This document shows positions 55,901 through 64,000 of a stretch of 64,000 nt of DNA, piece by piece. The notes under the pieces are model-generated. The model had not been told where the DNA came from, made no database searches, and worked only from the letters and a program-made list of their open reading frames with translations. This DNA is from Streptomyces cavernicola (GTDB lineage Bacteria; Actinomycetota; Actinomycetes; Streptomycetales; Streptomycetaceae), in contig NZ_JASCIQ010000001.1 of the NCBI RefSeq assembly GCF_029968035.1, positions 124,001-188,000 of the forward strand. Reading direction: 5' to 3'. Numbering within the stretch: the first letter of the stretch is position 1; every line of letters begins with the position of its first letter. The position numbers and the translations under genes were made by a program.

Positions 55901-58475
55901 ACCCCGCAACGACACTGACCGGCGACTGATCCTCGGCGCCCTTCTTCGGCTTGCGTACCGAGACGTCCTCGCACACCGAGCCCCAGCCGAGCGCGGGCAG
56001 CAGGAACTGGTGCACAGACTGGTGGACGGAGTTGCTCTCCGAGCCCGACGGGATCGGCTGCCCCAACGGCACGTGCCTCGGCGGCTTCTGGTCCTTGGCG
56101 TTCAGCCAGCCGCCGTCGCTGAGCGACTGCCCGGCGTACACCTTCCGCACCGCGCCGATCAGCGAGTTGCCCCGGTGCAGGTGCAGCCCGTACCAAGGAG
56201 CCTTCATCCCCGGGTACATGGTGTTGAGCCACAGCGAGATCTCCGCCAGCTCGACGGCGGTGTCGTTGAGGTCGACGCCGTATGCGTTGTGCAGCGCGAT
56301 GTACGCCTTGGTCTTCTGGAGTTCGCGCTGGTAGTCCTCCGGGTCGATCTCCACGCCGCGCTCGCGCTGGGCCAGCTTCAGATACAGCTCGGCGAGCTGG
56401 TTGACGGCCTCGTTGAGGAACGCGCCCGAACCGAGGGCCGGTTCGCACACGCGCCAGCGCAGCACGTCCGCGGCGTTCACCCACGCCTTCTCGGGCGACT
56501 GCGGGTCGACGCCGCCCTCGTCGTCGAGCCGGAACCGCAGCGCCTGCTCGACGGTGGCCTGGGTGAGGGACTCCGGGGTGTAGTACGAGGCGCTGGTCTG
56601 CCGGTCGCGGCCGGCCAGGCGGTAGACGTACGAGCCCACCGGGTACGGCACCGTCTCGGGTTCGCCGGATTCTGAGTTGCGGCCGGTCTTCACGAAGACG
56701 CTGCCGTCCGGCCCGTCGGGGTAGCGGCCGGAGTCGACCTGGCTCGCGGTGATCAGCCAGGAACCGCCCTCCGGATCACCGCCCTTGGCGACCTCGTACA
56801 AGGCCTCGTCGGCGATGAAGCCGGTGTACGACATCAGGCCCTCGTACACGGCGCCCAGATGGTTGATGCTCAGATTGGCGTAGCTGATGAAGCCGCCGCG
56901 GCCACCCGCCTTGCCCTCCTTCAGGGTGAGGTGGCGCAGCACCTGGTGCAGCACGTCGTTGCGAAGGCGCAGGTCGAGAGGCGGTGGGGCCGGAGTGCCG
57001 TCGGGGCGCTGCGCGTCCGGGTAGTCGATCAACTGCCCTACGAGCCTTGTCGACTTCGGGTCGAAGAGGGTGGAGCGGAGGGCCTCGATGCGTACGCCCT
57101 CGTAGCCGTCGTCCTTGGTCTGCGGCGCGGTGTCCGTCTCCTGCGGCGGCTCAGCGGCTGAGCGTCCCACCGCGCTGCGGTCCGTGACCGTGTCGGCCGT
57201 CGGGTGGCCGGTGTACACCTTGTCGAAGAGCAGGGCGAGCGACTCGTGGAAGTGGCGGCCCTTGCGTGACGTGGAGCCGAGCTTCTCCGCGATGACGAGT
57301 TCACGCAGACGGGCGATGCTGTAGCCGGTGGCGTACTCCTCGCTCTTCATCGGGAGGATGTCGAGCTCGGGCCGGGCCTCGGCGTACAACAGGAACAGGA
57401 TGCGGTACAGGTAGCGCAGCGACTCGGTGGTCAGCAGTTTGGGGAGGCTGTCGCGCTCCTTGAGGTCCTGCGGCAGCCACTCGGGGAGGTCATCGGGGCG
57501 CACGCCCTGTTCGCGGGCGCGGTTCAGGACCTCGTTGGCGATGAGCTGGACGGACTTCTGCAGGCCGGAGCGGAGTTCGGCGGTGACGCCGACGGAATGG
57601 TCCCGGGACTCCGTGACCAGCTTGGTGATCTCGTCGTCGGCTCCGTCCGCGCCGGGGCGCAGCGAGGGCGCGCCGAAGACCGCCGCGATGAGGTCGATCT
57701 CGTTGGCGGAGGCGCCCTTCTCGGCCTTGCGCGGGAGAGCGGTGTCCAGGTTGACGGCGAGATAGCGGCCGCGGGCGAACTCGTGGTCGGCGAGGATCAC
57801 GATCGGGCCGAAGAGGAGCAGGGCGTAACGCGGGGCGTCGTCGGCGGTCAGCAGCCAGGCGGCCAGGTCGGTGACCGTGGTGAGGGTCTTGCCGGAGGCG
57901 ACGCGGACGGGTGCGGGCAGCCGGCCCGCATGCCCGTCGGCACGCACGGCGTCGAGCTCGGTGGCGAAGCCGCCGGTGAGGACGGCGATGCCGGGCTCAC
58001 TGTGGGCGACCGGGACGGTGACCGGGCCCGTGGGCGTGTGCACGGTGAGGTGGCCGGGTGCCGGGTCGAAGCCGAGGGCCTTCAGAACACCGGTGTGCCA
58101 GGCCGTGAGGCCCGTACGCCATTCGCCCTCGGGGCTGTCGTCGTACGCCGTCGCCTCGGCGGTGAGGGGCTGGAAGGCGGGCGGCTCCTCGTCGGTGCCG
58201 AGGGACTTCAGGGCGGCCGCTGCACTCTCGTACGCCGCGACCGCTTGTGCGTCCGCGATCTGGCCGAACTTCTCGGCGTCCGGGCTCAGCGCCATGCGCA
58301 CGTCGAAGTAGGGGCCGGCGAGATCCCGCAGGCCCTGGCGGGGTGTGGCCTCGCCCTGACGCTCCTTGGCGGTCCACTCCTTGAGGGGGCCCGAGCGCAG
58401 CTGCTTGGGGAGGATCTCGTCCAGGTAGAAGGACGGGAAGTACTCGCCTTCGTTGACCAGGGAGTCGAACGTCAC
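52908..58475 (-). CDS. Large Eco57I-like adenine-specific DNA methyltransferase (DrmMI/PglX-like)
   Basis: 1855 residues. The N-terminal 650 residues lack recognisable catalytic motifs and resemble the front part of type IIG/PglX proteins. SAM motif I is V-C-E-P-A-L-G-S-G-A-F-L-N-E-A (about 675), and Y-G-V-D-L-N-D-T-A-V-E follows. Catalytic motif IV N-P-P-W is near 1187. Between them lies an unusually long insert with Ala/Lys-rich coiled coil (A-A-R-K-A-A-A-K-K-A-A-A-A-A-E). The C-terminal 600 residues should recognise the DNA target. It modifies N6-adenine to mark self DNA. AGGAG precedes the GTG. It lies 67 bases downstream of the SNF2 gene, in one operon. Confidence 0.85.
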   Translation of the reverse strand: MTFDSLVNEGEYFPSFYLDEILPKQLRSGPLKEWTAKERQGEATPRQGLRDLAGPYFDVRMALSPDAEKFGQIADAQAVAAYESAAAALKSLGTDEEPPAFQPLTAEATAYDDSPEGEWRTGLTAWHTGVLKALGFDPAPGHLTVHTPTGPVTVPVAHSEPGIAVLTGGFATELDAVRADGHAGRLPAPVRVASGKTLTTVTDLAAWLLTADDAPRYALLLFGPIVILADHEFARGRYLAVNLDTALPRKAEKGASANEIDLIAAVFGAPSLRPGADGADDEITKLVTESRDHSVGVTAELRSGLQKSVQLIANEVLNRAREQGVRPDDLPEWLPQDLKERDSLPKLLTTESLRYLYRILFLLYAEARPELDILPMKSEEYATGYSIARLRELVIAEKLGSTSRKGRHFHESLALLFDKVYTGHPTADTVTDRSAVGRSAAEPPQETDTAPQTKDDGYEGVRIEALRSTLFDPKSTRLVGQLIDYPDAQRPDGTPAPPPLDLRLRNDVLHQVLRHLTLKEGKAGGRGGFISYANLSINHLGAVYEGLMSYTGFIADEALYEVAKGGDPEGGSWLITASQVDSGRYPDGPDGSVFVKTGRNSESGEPETVPYPVGSYVYRLAGRDRQTSASYYTPESLTQATVEQALRFRLDDEGGVDPQSPEKAWVNAADVLRWRVCEPALGSGAFLNEAVNQLAELYLKLAQRERGVEIDPEDYQRELQKTKAYIALHNAYGVDLNDTAVELAEISLWLNTMYPGMKAPWYGLHLHRGNSLIGAVRKVYAGQSLSDGGWLNAKDQKPPRHVPLGQPIPSGSESNSVHQSVHQFLLPALGWGSVCEDVSVRKPKKGAEDQSPVSVVAGSVAEWLEPELIEVMKRWRSVMRRKPKGGEKAAARKAAAKKAAAAAEKTPARVVNLPVEEPSGQGAFDLCLEIWDQPSLEADSGAAAAAAAPEPKLTAKQEEKRQEKQLQTQTGRLRELAKRVEYLWELVILRLRLSEEEIARSVDVWGASLPEGTRPAMDREAVVAALHAMGSPYWRLKQVMDAWCALWFWPLEEVGLLDGSDREAYFNGDEDLTLLKRGFDDERRKVALKSLDDWLEFAEAVLGRADLSRASLMEIPEVRDLPELDDVERQLDEQMVEFKAWKDALDLGDVFGWFDRMQEISEERGFFHWELDFAHVFADGGFDLMVGNPPWVRQEWDENAVLAEVEPWFVLGGKAAEVGRDERVSQVLSVPRHRSFYLSELATVAGVSSYLSSADTYPELVGTRPDMYRAFMLLAWRATGERGIAGIIHPSTHLTGAKEGVLRKAAYQHLRLHADFVNAKLLFAPPVSDTTHFSVNVYGRSREIRFQHLSWIFYPSVLSQSVRHNGAGDSPGIKHKGTWDPRPHRDRVVTVTRSTLSDWQKLAGEDNAFPIEEAKLLFPVTVAEETAIAALAKWPHRVGELGPRITPGFNEKTDRTAGYFTWDSGPAESWNDVILQGPFFGIATPFAKRPVEGARTSLQMEPWNLAELPEGEVPRTNYRRSPECSLVNYNSAVSRHSWIDPELVRNLHADERIEEQLAPSGTPEYESLLAGLATRPYARFTRMVWRRQIASNTERSLFAALMPPGPAHIHMVHSMALGSERETALTAGFWAALPLDYFLRATGRSDLQVREAQTMPAPTPGHPLEAALLLRTLRLNCQTNAYARLWTSLHDPVWAEDQWAAATEWPSGIVSITDSVTRAWTRDTPLRAEFTRRAALVEIDALVAVWLGISADELVAMYQARFPVLQQYEENMWFDATGRRITKAHQVHGYGQPKDAWKKLSSHENFPLEANVPDGYTGPLYRANRKEEMRAAHAEFTRRMREAGWEPGDTEPPEK

Positions 58476-58542
58476 GCCTGCTGCTCCTGCCCGCTCGCGG
58501 TACTGCCGGTGTTCATGTGGTCAAGGGTGGTGCGCCGGGTGC

Positions 58543-61500
58543 TCATTCGGCGGGCTCCAGGACGGCGAGGATCCGCACCATCGGCTCGTCGCCCGAGGTG
58601 CGCAGGTCCTGGGCGGCTTCGGTGAGCGTCTTGGCGGCGGCGTCCCGGGCCGGCCGGCCGCCGGTGAAGCCGGGCAGCGTCTGCTGCTGCCAGTCGCCGA
58701 CCCGCTTCTCGTACTCGCGCAGGGGTGCGTCCACCTCTCGGTCCGCGATCTTGCGCAGTTCGTCCAGCTGCCGGCGGGTGGCGGCGACGGCCGCCGGTAC
58801 CAGCGGCTGGAGGTCGTCGATCTCGCCCGCCGCGAAATGGTCGTCCATGCCGGGCCCGACCCCGAGTTCGGCCAGGAGCTCCCCGGTCAACTCCCTTACG
58901 CGGGGCTGCTTTCCGTCGGCCAGCCGGTCGACGGCGAGCCAGGCGACGACGGTCGGGCGGCCCTCGGCGTTGGACCACAGGCCCTGGGTGAGCACGACCG
59001 GCTCGGGGACCTTCTCGCCGCGCACGACCTGCAGAACCGGAGCCTCCTGGCGGCCGAGCTGGACCAGAACCTTGTCGGTGATCCACTCCACGACGGGGTG
59101 CAGTTCGCCGACGTAGTGGGCGTCCGGCCACAGGGAGGTCGAGTCCGCGTCCTCGCGGGCCCGCTTGAGCGAGTCCGCGGCGTCCTTCTTGCTGAAGGTC
59201 AGCTTCATCCGCTGGGCGATGCGCTGGTCCCGGAGGTACCCGCTCGGCAGGACGTCGAGGCGGTCGGCCAGGTCGTCCGGGGTGTCGAAGCTCAGATCGG
59301 TGCCGTCGACCTCGGTGTCCAGGCGGAACGACTCCAGATCCGCGAGCTCGTCCAGGCCGGTGAGGACGTACTCCCGGCGGTCGTTGAACAGGCGCAGTTC
59401 GTCGACGGTGGGGACGACTGCGGCCGCCTCCGCGCCGTCGGCCGGCGTGGTCACGGCTTCGGCCTCCGTCTCGGCGTGGAGGCCGATCATGCCGCCGTCG
59501 GTGTCGAAAGCGCCGAAGTCGTCGCCGTCGTCGGCGTCGGCGTCGGCGAAGGCGAAGGCGTCGAACTCGTCGAACACGTCGAAGTCCGGGAAATCCGCCT
59601 CCGGTTCGGTGCCGAACTCGCTCATCGTCTGCTGCTCGATGGGGAGTTCACCCGGCTCGTCCCCGTCCCCCGCTGCCGGGTTCGTCTCCAGATCACGTAC
59701 CGCGTCATCGGGTGCGACTCCCCTGAGCAGCGCCTCCATCACCCGGACTTCCTCCTGCCGGGCGTCGTTCTCCTTGGTCGCCGCCTCGACCGCGCCGAGG
59801 ACCTCATGGACCTTCGCTTCCCGGTCCAGGACCTTTGCGGCGATGGCCCGGTCGTCGAGTGCTCCCTCGACCTGCGACGTGAGGATCATCGCCCGGAACT
59901 CGGGGGGTTCGGTCTGCCCGTACCGGTCGATGCGGCCGTTGCGCTGCTCGACCCGGATGAGGCTCCAGGGGAGGTCCCAGTGGATGAGGTGGTGGCACTG
60001 GCGGTGCAGGTTGACGCCCTCGGAGGCGCCGTCGCCGGTGAGCAGCACGCGTACGTCGCTTCCGGCGCGGGCGAACTCGTCGACGTAGTCCATCTGCACG
60101 GTGTCGGGCACCGTGCTGTGCAGCACCTTGACGGCTGCCTCGGCGGGCTTCCCCGCCTTCCAGCCGAGCAGGGGCGGCAGGACCGTGCCGAGCCAGTCGA
60201 GCGTCTCCCGGCGCTCGGAGAAGACGACGGCACGGATGTCACTGCCGGGCCTCACGCCGATCTTCCGCAGTTCGGTGACGAGGCCGGCGAGCTTGGACGT
60301 GGCGCTGAGGTCGCGGTCCTTCGCCGGCCGCTCGGCGGCTTCTCGGGACGCCGACTCGATGGCACGCGCCAGGTCGGCCAAACGCAACAGAGAGGCGATC
60401 TCCGAGGGGACAGCTGCGGACGGAGGCTCCTCGACCGGCGGGTGGAAGACCTTGTTGTGCTCCTGCGGGAGCTTGTGGCCGCGCTTGGCCAGCCGCTCGC
60501 GGACCGTGGTGAACAGCGCCCGGTGAGAGGAGAGGAACGACTTCAGGAGGACGTACGGGAAGAGGTGGTCGTCTGCGTTCCGGCCACCCGCAGCCGGGGC
60601 TGCCCCGTCGGCGGCCGAACCCGCCAGCCAGTGTGCGGCGAGCTCCGCGAACACCTGCTCCTCAAGGTCGCTCGCCGCGCAGGGAACGGAGTACGAGCCG
60701 CCCCGCGGCGCCCACGATCCCTTGAGGGCGCCTTCGACCTCGGCGCTGACCTTGGTCCGTCGCAGCATGAGGTGGCGCAGCTCCTCTGCCTTCGGCTGCT
60801 TCGGATCCTTGACGGCCATGGGGTCGAGAAGCCGGATCAGGCCGGTGAAGGAGGGCATGTCGCCGTTGTGCGGGGTGGCGCTGGCCAGGATGAGCGCATC
60901 GGTGCGCTCGGCCAGCAGATCCGCGAGCGCACGGCGCTCGCTCCCCCGGCTGATGAGGTTGTGCGACTCGTCGATGACGACGGCGTCCCAGCGGATGTTC
61001 TCCAGCCACGGCTTGTAGCGCTTGGGGTTCTTCAGCGTGTCCATGGAGACGATCACGCGCTGGTAGTACGTGAACGGGTTGCGCCCCGCCGGGATCTTCC
61101 GCTCGATCCGGGCGATACCGGCGCTGTCGAGTCGTACCAGCGGCAGGGAGAAGCGCGTCCACATCTCGTGCTGGAACTGCTCCAGGACCGGTGCCGGGGT
61201 GACGACCAGAATGCGCTCGCCGCGGCCGCGCCGGATCAACTCGCCCAGCAGCACGCCGATTTCCAGGGTCTTGCCGAGGCCGACCACATCGCCGATGAGC
61301 AGTCGTGGCCGCAGCGGGTTGGCGAGTGCCTTCACTGCGGGGCGCAGCTGGTAGTCCATGCGGTCGAGGAGGAAGCCGTCGGTCAGGGCGAGCCGGCGTT
61401 CGATCTGCGGCAGCGGTGTCTTGCGCAGCACGGCCTCGAGGAAGAGGCGGCTGCGTCGGAACGCGAGCGAGCCGTCCGCGACAAGCCTGGTGTCCTCGGG

Positions 61501-61785
61501 CCGCAGGATGCGCGGGCTGTCCAGCGAGGTGACGAAACGGGCTGCGTGCCCTCGTACGAGATCCGAGGCACCGACGGCCTCGATCAAGAACTCCCCCGGA
61601 CGCACCTCGCGGCTGGCGCGGACCAGCCACTCCTCGTCCCGGACCTCCACCACTGTGCCTGCCGGAGGGGGGCCTTCATGTGCGGTCAGCTGGTGCGAGG
61701 CGTGCTCGCCGAGCGTGCCGGCATCGACGTCGAGCGCAGGTGAGGCAAGCACGGCCTCGGGGGAACTGGGCGCTGCGTCGGTCAT
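58543..61785 (-). CDS. SNF2-type helicase, DrmD-like
   Basis: 1080 residues of superfamily 2. Walker A is G-D-V-V-G-L-G-K-T (about 164-172), Walker B V-I-D-E-S-H-N (about 270) and motif III S-A-T-P-H-N-G-D. The C-terminal lobe has G-D-G-A-S-E-G-V-N-L-H and R-N-G-R-I-D-R-Y-G-Q (about 580-620). An acidic linker of Asp/Phe/Ala repeats (about 725-760) follows, then a C-terminal alpha-helical part. Size, motifs and adjacency to a DrmMI-like methylase point to DrmD of class 1 DISARM. It is a DNA translocase that may push restriction factors along phage DNA. AAAGGA lies nine bases before the ATG. First gene of the defence operon. Confidence 0.82.
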   Translation of the reverse strand: MTDAAPSSPEAVLASPALDVDAGTLGEHASHQLTAHEGPPPAGTVVEVRDEEWLVRASREVRPGEFLIEAVGASDLVRGHAARFVTSLDSPRILRPEDTRLVADGSLAFRRSRLFLEAVLRKTPLPQIERRLALTDGFLLDRMDYQLRPAVKALANPLRPRLLIGDVVGLGKTLEIGVLLGELIRRGRGERILVVTPAPVLEQFQHEMWTRFSLPLVRLDSAGIARIERKIPAGRNPFTYYQRVIVSMDTLKNPKRYKPWLENIRWDAVVIDESHNLISRGSERRALADLLAERTDALILASATPHNGDMPSFTGLIRLLDPMAVKDPKQPKAEELRHLMLRRTKVSAEVEGALKGSWAPRGGSYSVPCAASDLEEQVFAELAAHWLAGSAADGAAPAAGGRNADDHLFPYVLLKSFLSSHRALFTTVRERLAKRGHKLPQEHNKVFHPPVEEPPSAAVPSEIASLLRLADLARAIESASREAAERPAKDRDLSATSKLAGLVTELRKIGVRPGSDIRAVVFSERRETLDWLGTVLPPLLGWKAGKPAEAAVKVLHSTVPDTVQMDYVDEFARAGSDVRVLLTGDGASEGVNLHRQCHHLIHWDLPWSLIRVEQRNGRIDRYGQTEPPEFRAMILTSQVEGALDDRAIAAKVLDREAKVHEVLGAVEAATKENDARQEEVRVMEALLRGVAPDDAVRDLETNPAAGDGDEPGELPIEQQTMSEFGTEPEADFPDFDVFDEFDAFAFADADADDGDDFGAFDTDGGMIGLHAETEAEAVTTPADGAEAAAVVPTVDELRLFNDRREYVLTGLDELADLESFRLDTEVDGTDLSFDTPDDLADRLDVLPSGYLRDQRIAQRMKLTFSKKDAADSLKRAREDADSTSLWPDAHYVGELHPVVEWITDKVLVQLGRQEAPVLQVVRGEKVPEPVVLTQGLWSNAEGRPTVVAWLAVDRLADGKQPRVRELTGELLAELGVGPGMDDHFAAGEIDDLQPLVPAAVAATRRQLDELRKIADREVDAPLREYEKRVGDWQQQTLPGFTGGRPARDAAAKTLTEAAQDLRTSGDEPMVRILAVLEPAE

Positions 61786-61945
61786 AGGGGGCGGTCCTTT
61801 CGACGAACCATGGAGACGGCCGGGGTGGTCGGTGCGGTCGGAGCGACCAGGGTGGCGGTCGGGGCGATGCGGGACATCTCGCCCAGCACTCTAGAACCCG
61901 GGGACGACCGTGTCGGACCGCGGTCGCCCCCGGGGAACCAGCCGG

Positions 61946-61979
61946 CCGCGACCCCCGCAAGATCCGAACGACAGGCCCC
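61946..61979. mobile_element. Solo end of the miniature inverted-repeat element (copy 3)
   Basis: Reverse-complemented, this matches the left end of copy 2 over about 33 bases (GGCCTGTCGTTCGGATCTTG and the following G-rich run) with two one-base gaps and two substitutions. The other end is not found nearby, so it is a remnant. It lies between the kinase and SNF2 genes. Confidence 0.65.
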
Positions 61980-61998
61980 TCAGGTCTCCAGACAGGAC

Positions 61999-63501
61999 CT
62001 AGAGCCGCCTGCTTTGCGCATAGGCCTGACGCAGCCGCTCCGCGGCCTTGAGAGCTGCGGGCGGTGCCTCGGCCGGGCTCGGGGCCGCACGCCGCGGGAG
62101 CGGAGGGGCCAGCCGATAACTGGTCGCCGCGTTCTCCGCGGGTCGCTCATCGGGCTTGTCCACGAGCGTCGGCGGGTGGGTGCTCCCCGCCGGCTGCTCC
62201 GGGCTGGGCGCGGGTTCGATGTTCTCGGCCCCGGACTCGTCCGGCTCCTGCGGCCGCTGGGGCTCGGCGGGCTGCGAAGCCTCCGAGGGTTCGGAGGGTT
62301 CGGAGGGCTCCGACGGCTCCGACGGCTCCGACGGCTCCGACGGCTCCGACGGCTCCGGGTAGAACTCGTCGAACAGCTCCAGGCCTTCCCGCCAAGGGCT
62401 GTCGGGGGCGGCGCCCTCGTCCACCGCTTTCTGCGCTGCCTCCTGCACGTGGGAGTCCCCGGTGTCCGAGAGCGCCGAGGCCGGGATCTCGGGGATCAGA
62501 CCGGACGCCTCCACCACAGCGCGAAGCTCTTTCTCTGCGGCTTCGATCGTGATCCCGTGCTGTGCCAGCAGGAACTGCAAGCTCTCGTCGACGAAGTCGA
62601 GGGTGGGCCGCTGATCGGGGATCTGGACCAGGATCTGCGCGAGGAGCGGGATGAACTCCGGGTTCATGTCTCCGTAGATCGGCGGGGCGATCAACGGACC
62701 GTTCGGGTAGGGAGCCCTACCGGTCGCCGCGAAGAACAGCGTGGCGCCCAGGCCGTAGACGTCGGCCGGCTCCTTGACGCTCTTGGCGTCGTGATGCTGC
62801 TCCAGCGGGTAGTACGGGACGGTGCCCCAGCCTTCTCCGGTCTTGGTGAGGGCCTGACCGGAGTTGCGCTCGGACAGCACGGCGAGTCCGAAGTCCAGGA
62901 CCACCGGGCCCGCCGGGCCAAGGGCCACATTCCCCGGCTTGAGGTCGCGGTGCAGCAGGTTCGCCCCGTGAATGGCGCGCAGGGCGTCCACCATGCCCAG
63001 GCCCAGTGCGACATACGGACCGAGCCCGAGCGGGCCGACCTCTCGCACCAGCTCCCCCAGATTGGGACCGTGAACATAGTCCATCGCCAGCCACGGCTGT
63101 TCCGCGTGCGCATCGGCCGCGATCAAGGCAGGGGTCCGGTCACTGACGACCGCGCGTACGGCATCGACCTCGCGGGCGAACCGCTCCCGAGCCTGGTGTT
63201 CCTGGCCGGCAGTGCCGCCGCTGAGGAAAGCCGGACTGATCACCTTCACGGCCACCAGGCCGGGCTCCACCTGGTCGAGAGGCCCCGCAAGGTGATAGGC
63301 GGCTTCCCACTCCGGGCCCAGCCTGTCAAGAGGGAGCTGACGGCCCAGATACGCGCGGGCCATTCCGCCCTGGCCCAGTACGCCATGGAGTTCGAAGGGG
63401 CCCAGGACGGGGGGATCCTCGGCGGCGTCCAGCGGCTTGATCGGCACCCTCTTACCCCCACCCACATCGAGCCTCGGCTCGGATCTGCAGCACTGCCTCA
63501 T
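61999..63501 (-). CDS. Ser/Thr protein kinase (soluble, PknB-like catalytic domain)
   Basis: 500 residues. The kinase domain spans about 30-310: the Gly loop G-V-L-G-Q-G-G-M-A, the ATP-binding Lys in V-A-V-K-V-I, the catalytic loop L-H-R-D-L-K-P-G-N (Asp about 185) and V-L-D-F-G-L. The APE segment is altered to Y-Y-P-L-E-Q. A tail of tandem E-P-S triplets (about 382-408) leads into a Pro/Glu-rich C-terminus. There is no membrane segment, unlike PknB, so it is cytosolic. ATG 63501 has AAAGG upstream; GTG 63447 is an alternative. Its placement just upstream of the defence operon suggests sensing or activation, but no direct evidence links them. Confidence 0.82.
   Translation of the reverse strand: MRQCCRSEPRLDVGGGKRVPIKPLDAAEDPPVLGPFELHGVLGQGGMARAYLGRQLPLDRLGPEWEAAYHLAGPLDQVEPGLVAVKVISPAFLSGGTAGQEHQARERFAREVDAVRAVVSDRTPALIAADAHAEQPWLAMDYVHGPNLGELVREVGPLGLGPYVALGLGMVDALRAIHGANLLHRDLKPGNVALGPAGPVVLDFGLAVLSERNSGQALTKTGEGWGTVPYYPLEQHHDAKSVKEPADVYGLGATLFFAATGRAPYPNGPLIAPPIYGDMNPEFIPLLAQILVQIPDQRPTLDFVDESLQFLLAQHGITIEAAEKELRAVVEASGLIPEIPASALSDTGDSHVQEAAQKAVDEGAAPDSPWREGLELFDEFYPEPSEPSEPSEPSEPSEPSEPSEPSEASQPAEPQRPQEPDESGAENIEPAPSPEQPAGSTHPPTLVDKPDERPAENAATSYRLAPPLPRRAAPSPAEAPPAALKAAERLRQAYAQSRRL
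62281..62358. repeat. In-frame 9-bp tandem repeats encoding Glu-Pro-Ser
   Basis: Eight to nine copies of CTCCGACGG and the variant TTCGGAGGG lie inside the kinase gene and code for S-E-P triplets. Slippage could change the linker length without breaking the frame. Confidence 0.85.
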
Positions 63502-63733
63502 GCACCCTTTCGATCAGTCTACGGTCGGGGCCACCGACGGACGGCTTCCCCCGACCACCGTCACATCCCTCTCGGGCCCTGCGGTTCCGCTGCCCCGAGA
63601 GGACCAGAGGCAAGTGCCTCTGACACGGCCAGAACCGGCCAACTCCACGAGCACAGCCCCAAGTTGCTCCGCCCGTGCTGAACGACGGTCCTACAATGAT
63701 CAATCCATCAGCACCAAGACGGGGGACGCACGG
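63502..63733. promoter_or_regulatory. Divergent promoter region kinase/restriction-like gene
   Basis: TACAAT (63692-63697) is a good -10 box, 37 bases before the plus-strand ATG at 63734; a matching -35 box is not clear. Confidence 0.4.
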
Positions 63734-64000
63734 ATGCGCGCATGGGTGGTACGAGCCGGGCGTGAGGGCGAACGGGAGCAAGCGGCCCTCGACGAGGGAC
63801 TCGCGATCGCCGGCTGGACGGGACTGGGCGACCTGACCGACTCCCGATGGCGTGACGACATCCGTGAGCGCGTAGCGGCCGCGTACCCGGACGAAGGGGC
63901 GCGCGTCATCTCGAACTGGACGGGCCAGCTCTACCGGTTCCGCCACGAGATCCAGGTCGGCGACCTGCTCGTGCTGCCTCTGACCTCGGGAAACCTGGCC
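63734..64000 (+). CDS. Restriction-endonuclease-like protein, N-terminal part (runs off window)
   Basis: The first 89 codons read M-R-A-W-V-V-R-A-G-R-E-G-E-R-E, then G-W-T-G-L-G-D-L-T and N-W-T-G-Q-L-Y-R-F-R-H-E-I-Q-V-G-D-L-L-V-L-P. This is the N-terminal domain of a family of Streptomyces proteins whose C-terminal half, outside this window, usually carries an Mrr-like PD-(D/E)XK nuclease. That makes it likely to be a modification-dependent or island-associated restriction enzyme, but the catalytic part cannot be checked here. GGGGGACG precedes ATG 63734. Confidence 0.65.
   Translation, partial: MRAWVVRAGREGEREQAALDEGLAIAGWTGLGDLTDSRWRDDIRERVAAAYPDEGARVISNWTGQLYRFRHEIQVGDLLVLPLTSGNLA

Noticed and set aside
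54432..61743. Plus-strand open frames of 747 and 1096 residues opposite the methylase and SNF2 genes
   Set aside because: They are antisense shadows with Arg/Leu/Val-rich composition; the real genes are on the minus strand.
62281..62358. Regular short repeats that could suggest a CRISPR or minisatellite
   Set aside because: The 9-bp units have no spacers and encode an in-frame Glu-Pro-Ser tail of the kinase.

Overview
The window is high-GC actinobacterial DNA, almost certainly a Streptomyces chromosome: third codon positions are nearly all G or C, GTG starts are frequent, and the gene order (hemE, DUF3000, response regulator, RNase D, fadAB, dxs, xylFGH-rok, ngcEFG, acnA, murA2) matches the conserved core around SCO6031 to SCO5998 of S. 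coelicolor as I remember it. No rRNA, tRNA or CRISPR array was recognised.

Region 1 (1-13 kb) is core metabolism: the start of hemE; a DUF3000 gene; an orphan LuxR-type response regulator; RNase D; a translationally coupled fadA-fadB pair for fatty-acid beta-oxidation; a small NYN-like protein; a polytopic glycosyltransferase; an APC amino-acid permease; and dxs of the MEP isoprenoid pathway.

Region 2 (13-24 kb) is sugar uptake on the minus strand: an xylFGH-like ABC operon beside its divergent-style ROK regulator (Rok7B7-like), then an ngcEFG-like operon for N-acetylglucosamine or chitobiose uptake that runs into an alpha/beta hydrolase gene. Between them lie a decayed MMPL transporter pseudogene and a small conserved gene.

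Region 3 (24-34.5 kb) is accessory. Two DUF6232-like membrane proteins and a 115-residue protein share a motif around G-D-x-V-N-M-Y-G-G at their C- or N-terminus, which suggests a homotypic interaction system that I cannot match to anything described. A methyltransferase, two SnoaL-like proteins, a secreted GH92 alpha-mannosidase, a membrane protein and a MarR regulator with two operators follow.

Region 4 (34.5-41 kb) returns to core: aconitase, a YqeB-like gene broken by an in-frame TGA, a DinB-family protein, and a MurA-type enzyme with an N-terminal HTH domain. A 0.6-kb stretch of gene relics marks the border with the next region.

Region 5 (41.3-64 kb) is a defence island. It encodes an SNF2 helicase, a very large Eco57I-like adenine methylase, a 2360-residue DEAD helicase/DUF1998/nuclease-like protein, and a UvrD-like helicase with a RelE-like N-terminus. 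The first two resemble DrmD and DrmMI of class 1 DISARM, but DrmA and DrmB seem replaced by one fused protein and no DrmC is visible. A WhiJ-type regulatory trio (XRE/DUF5753, DUF397, HATPase) interrupts the cluster, and a Ser/Thr kinase and the start of a restriction-endonuclease-like gene flank it.

A miniature inverted-repeat element occurs as two complete copies and one solo end (7.1, 27.5 and 61.9 kb).
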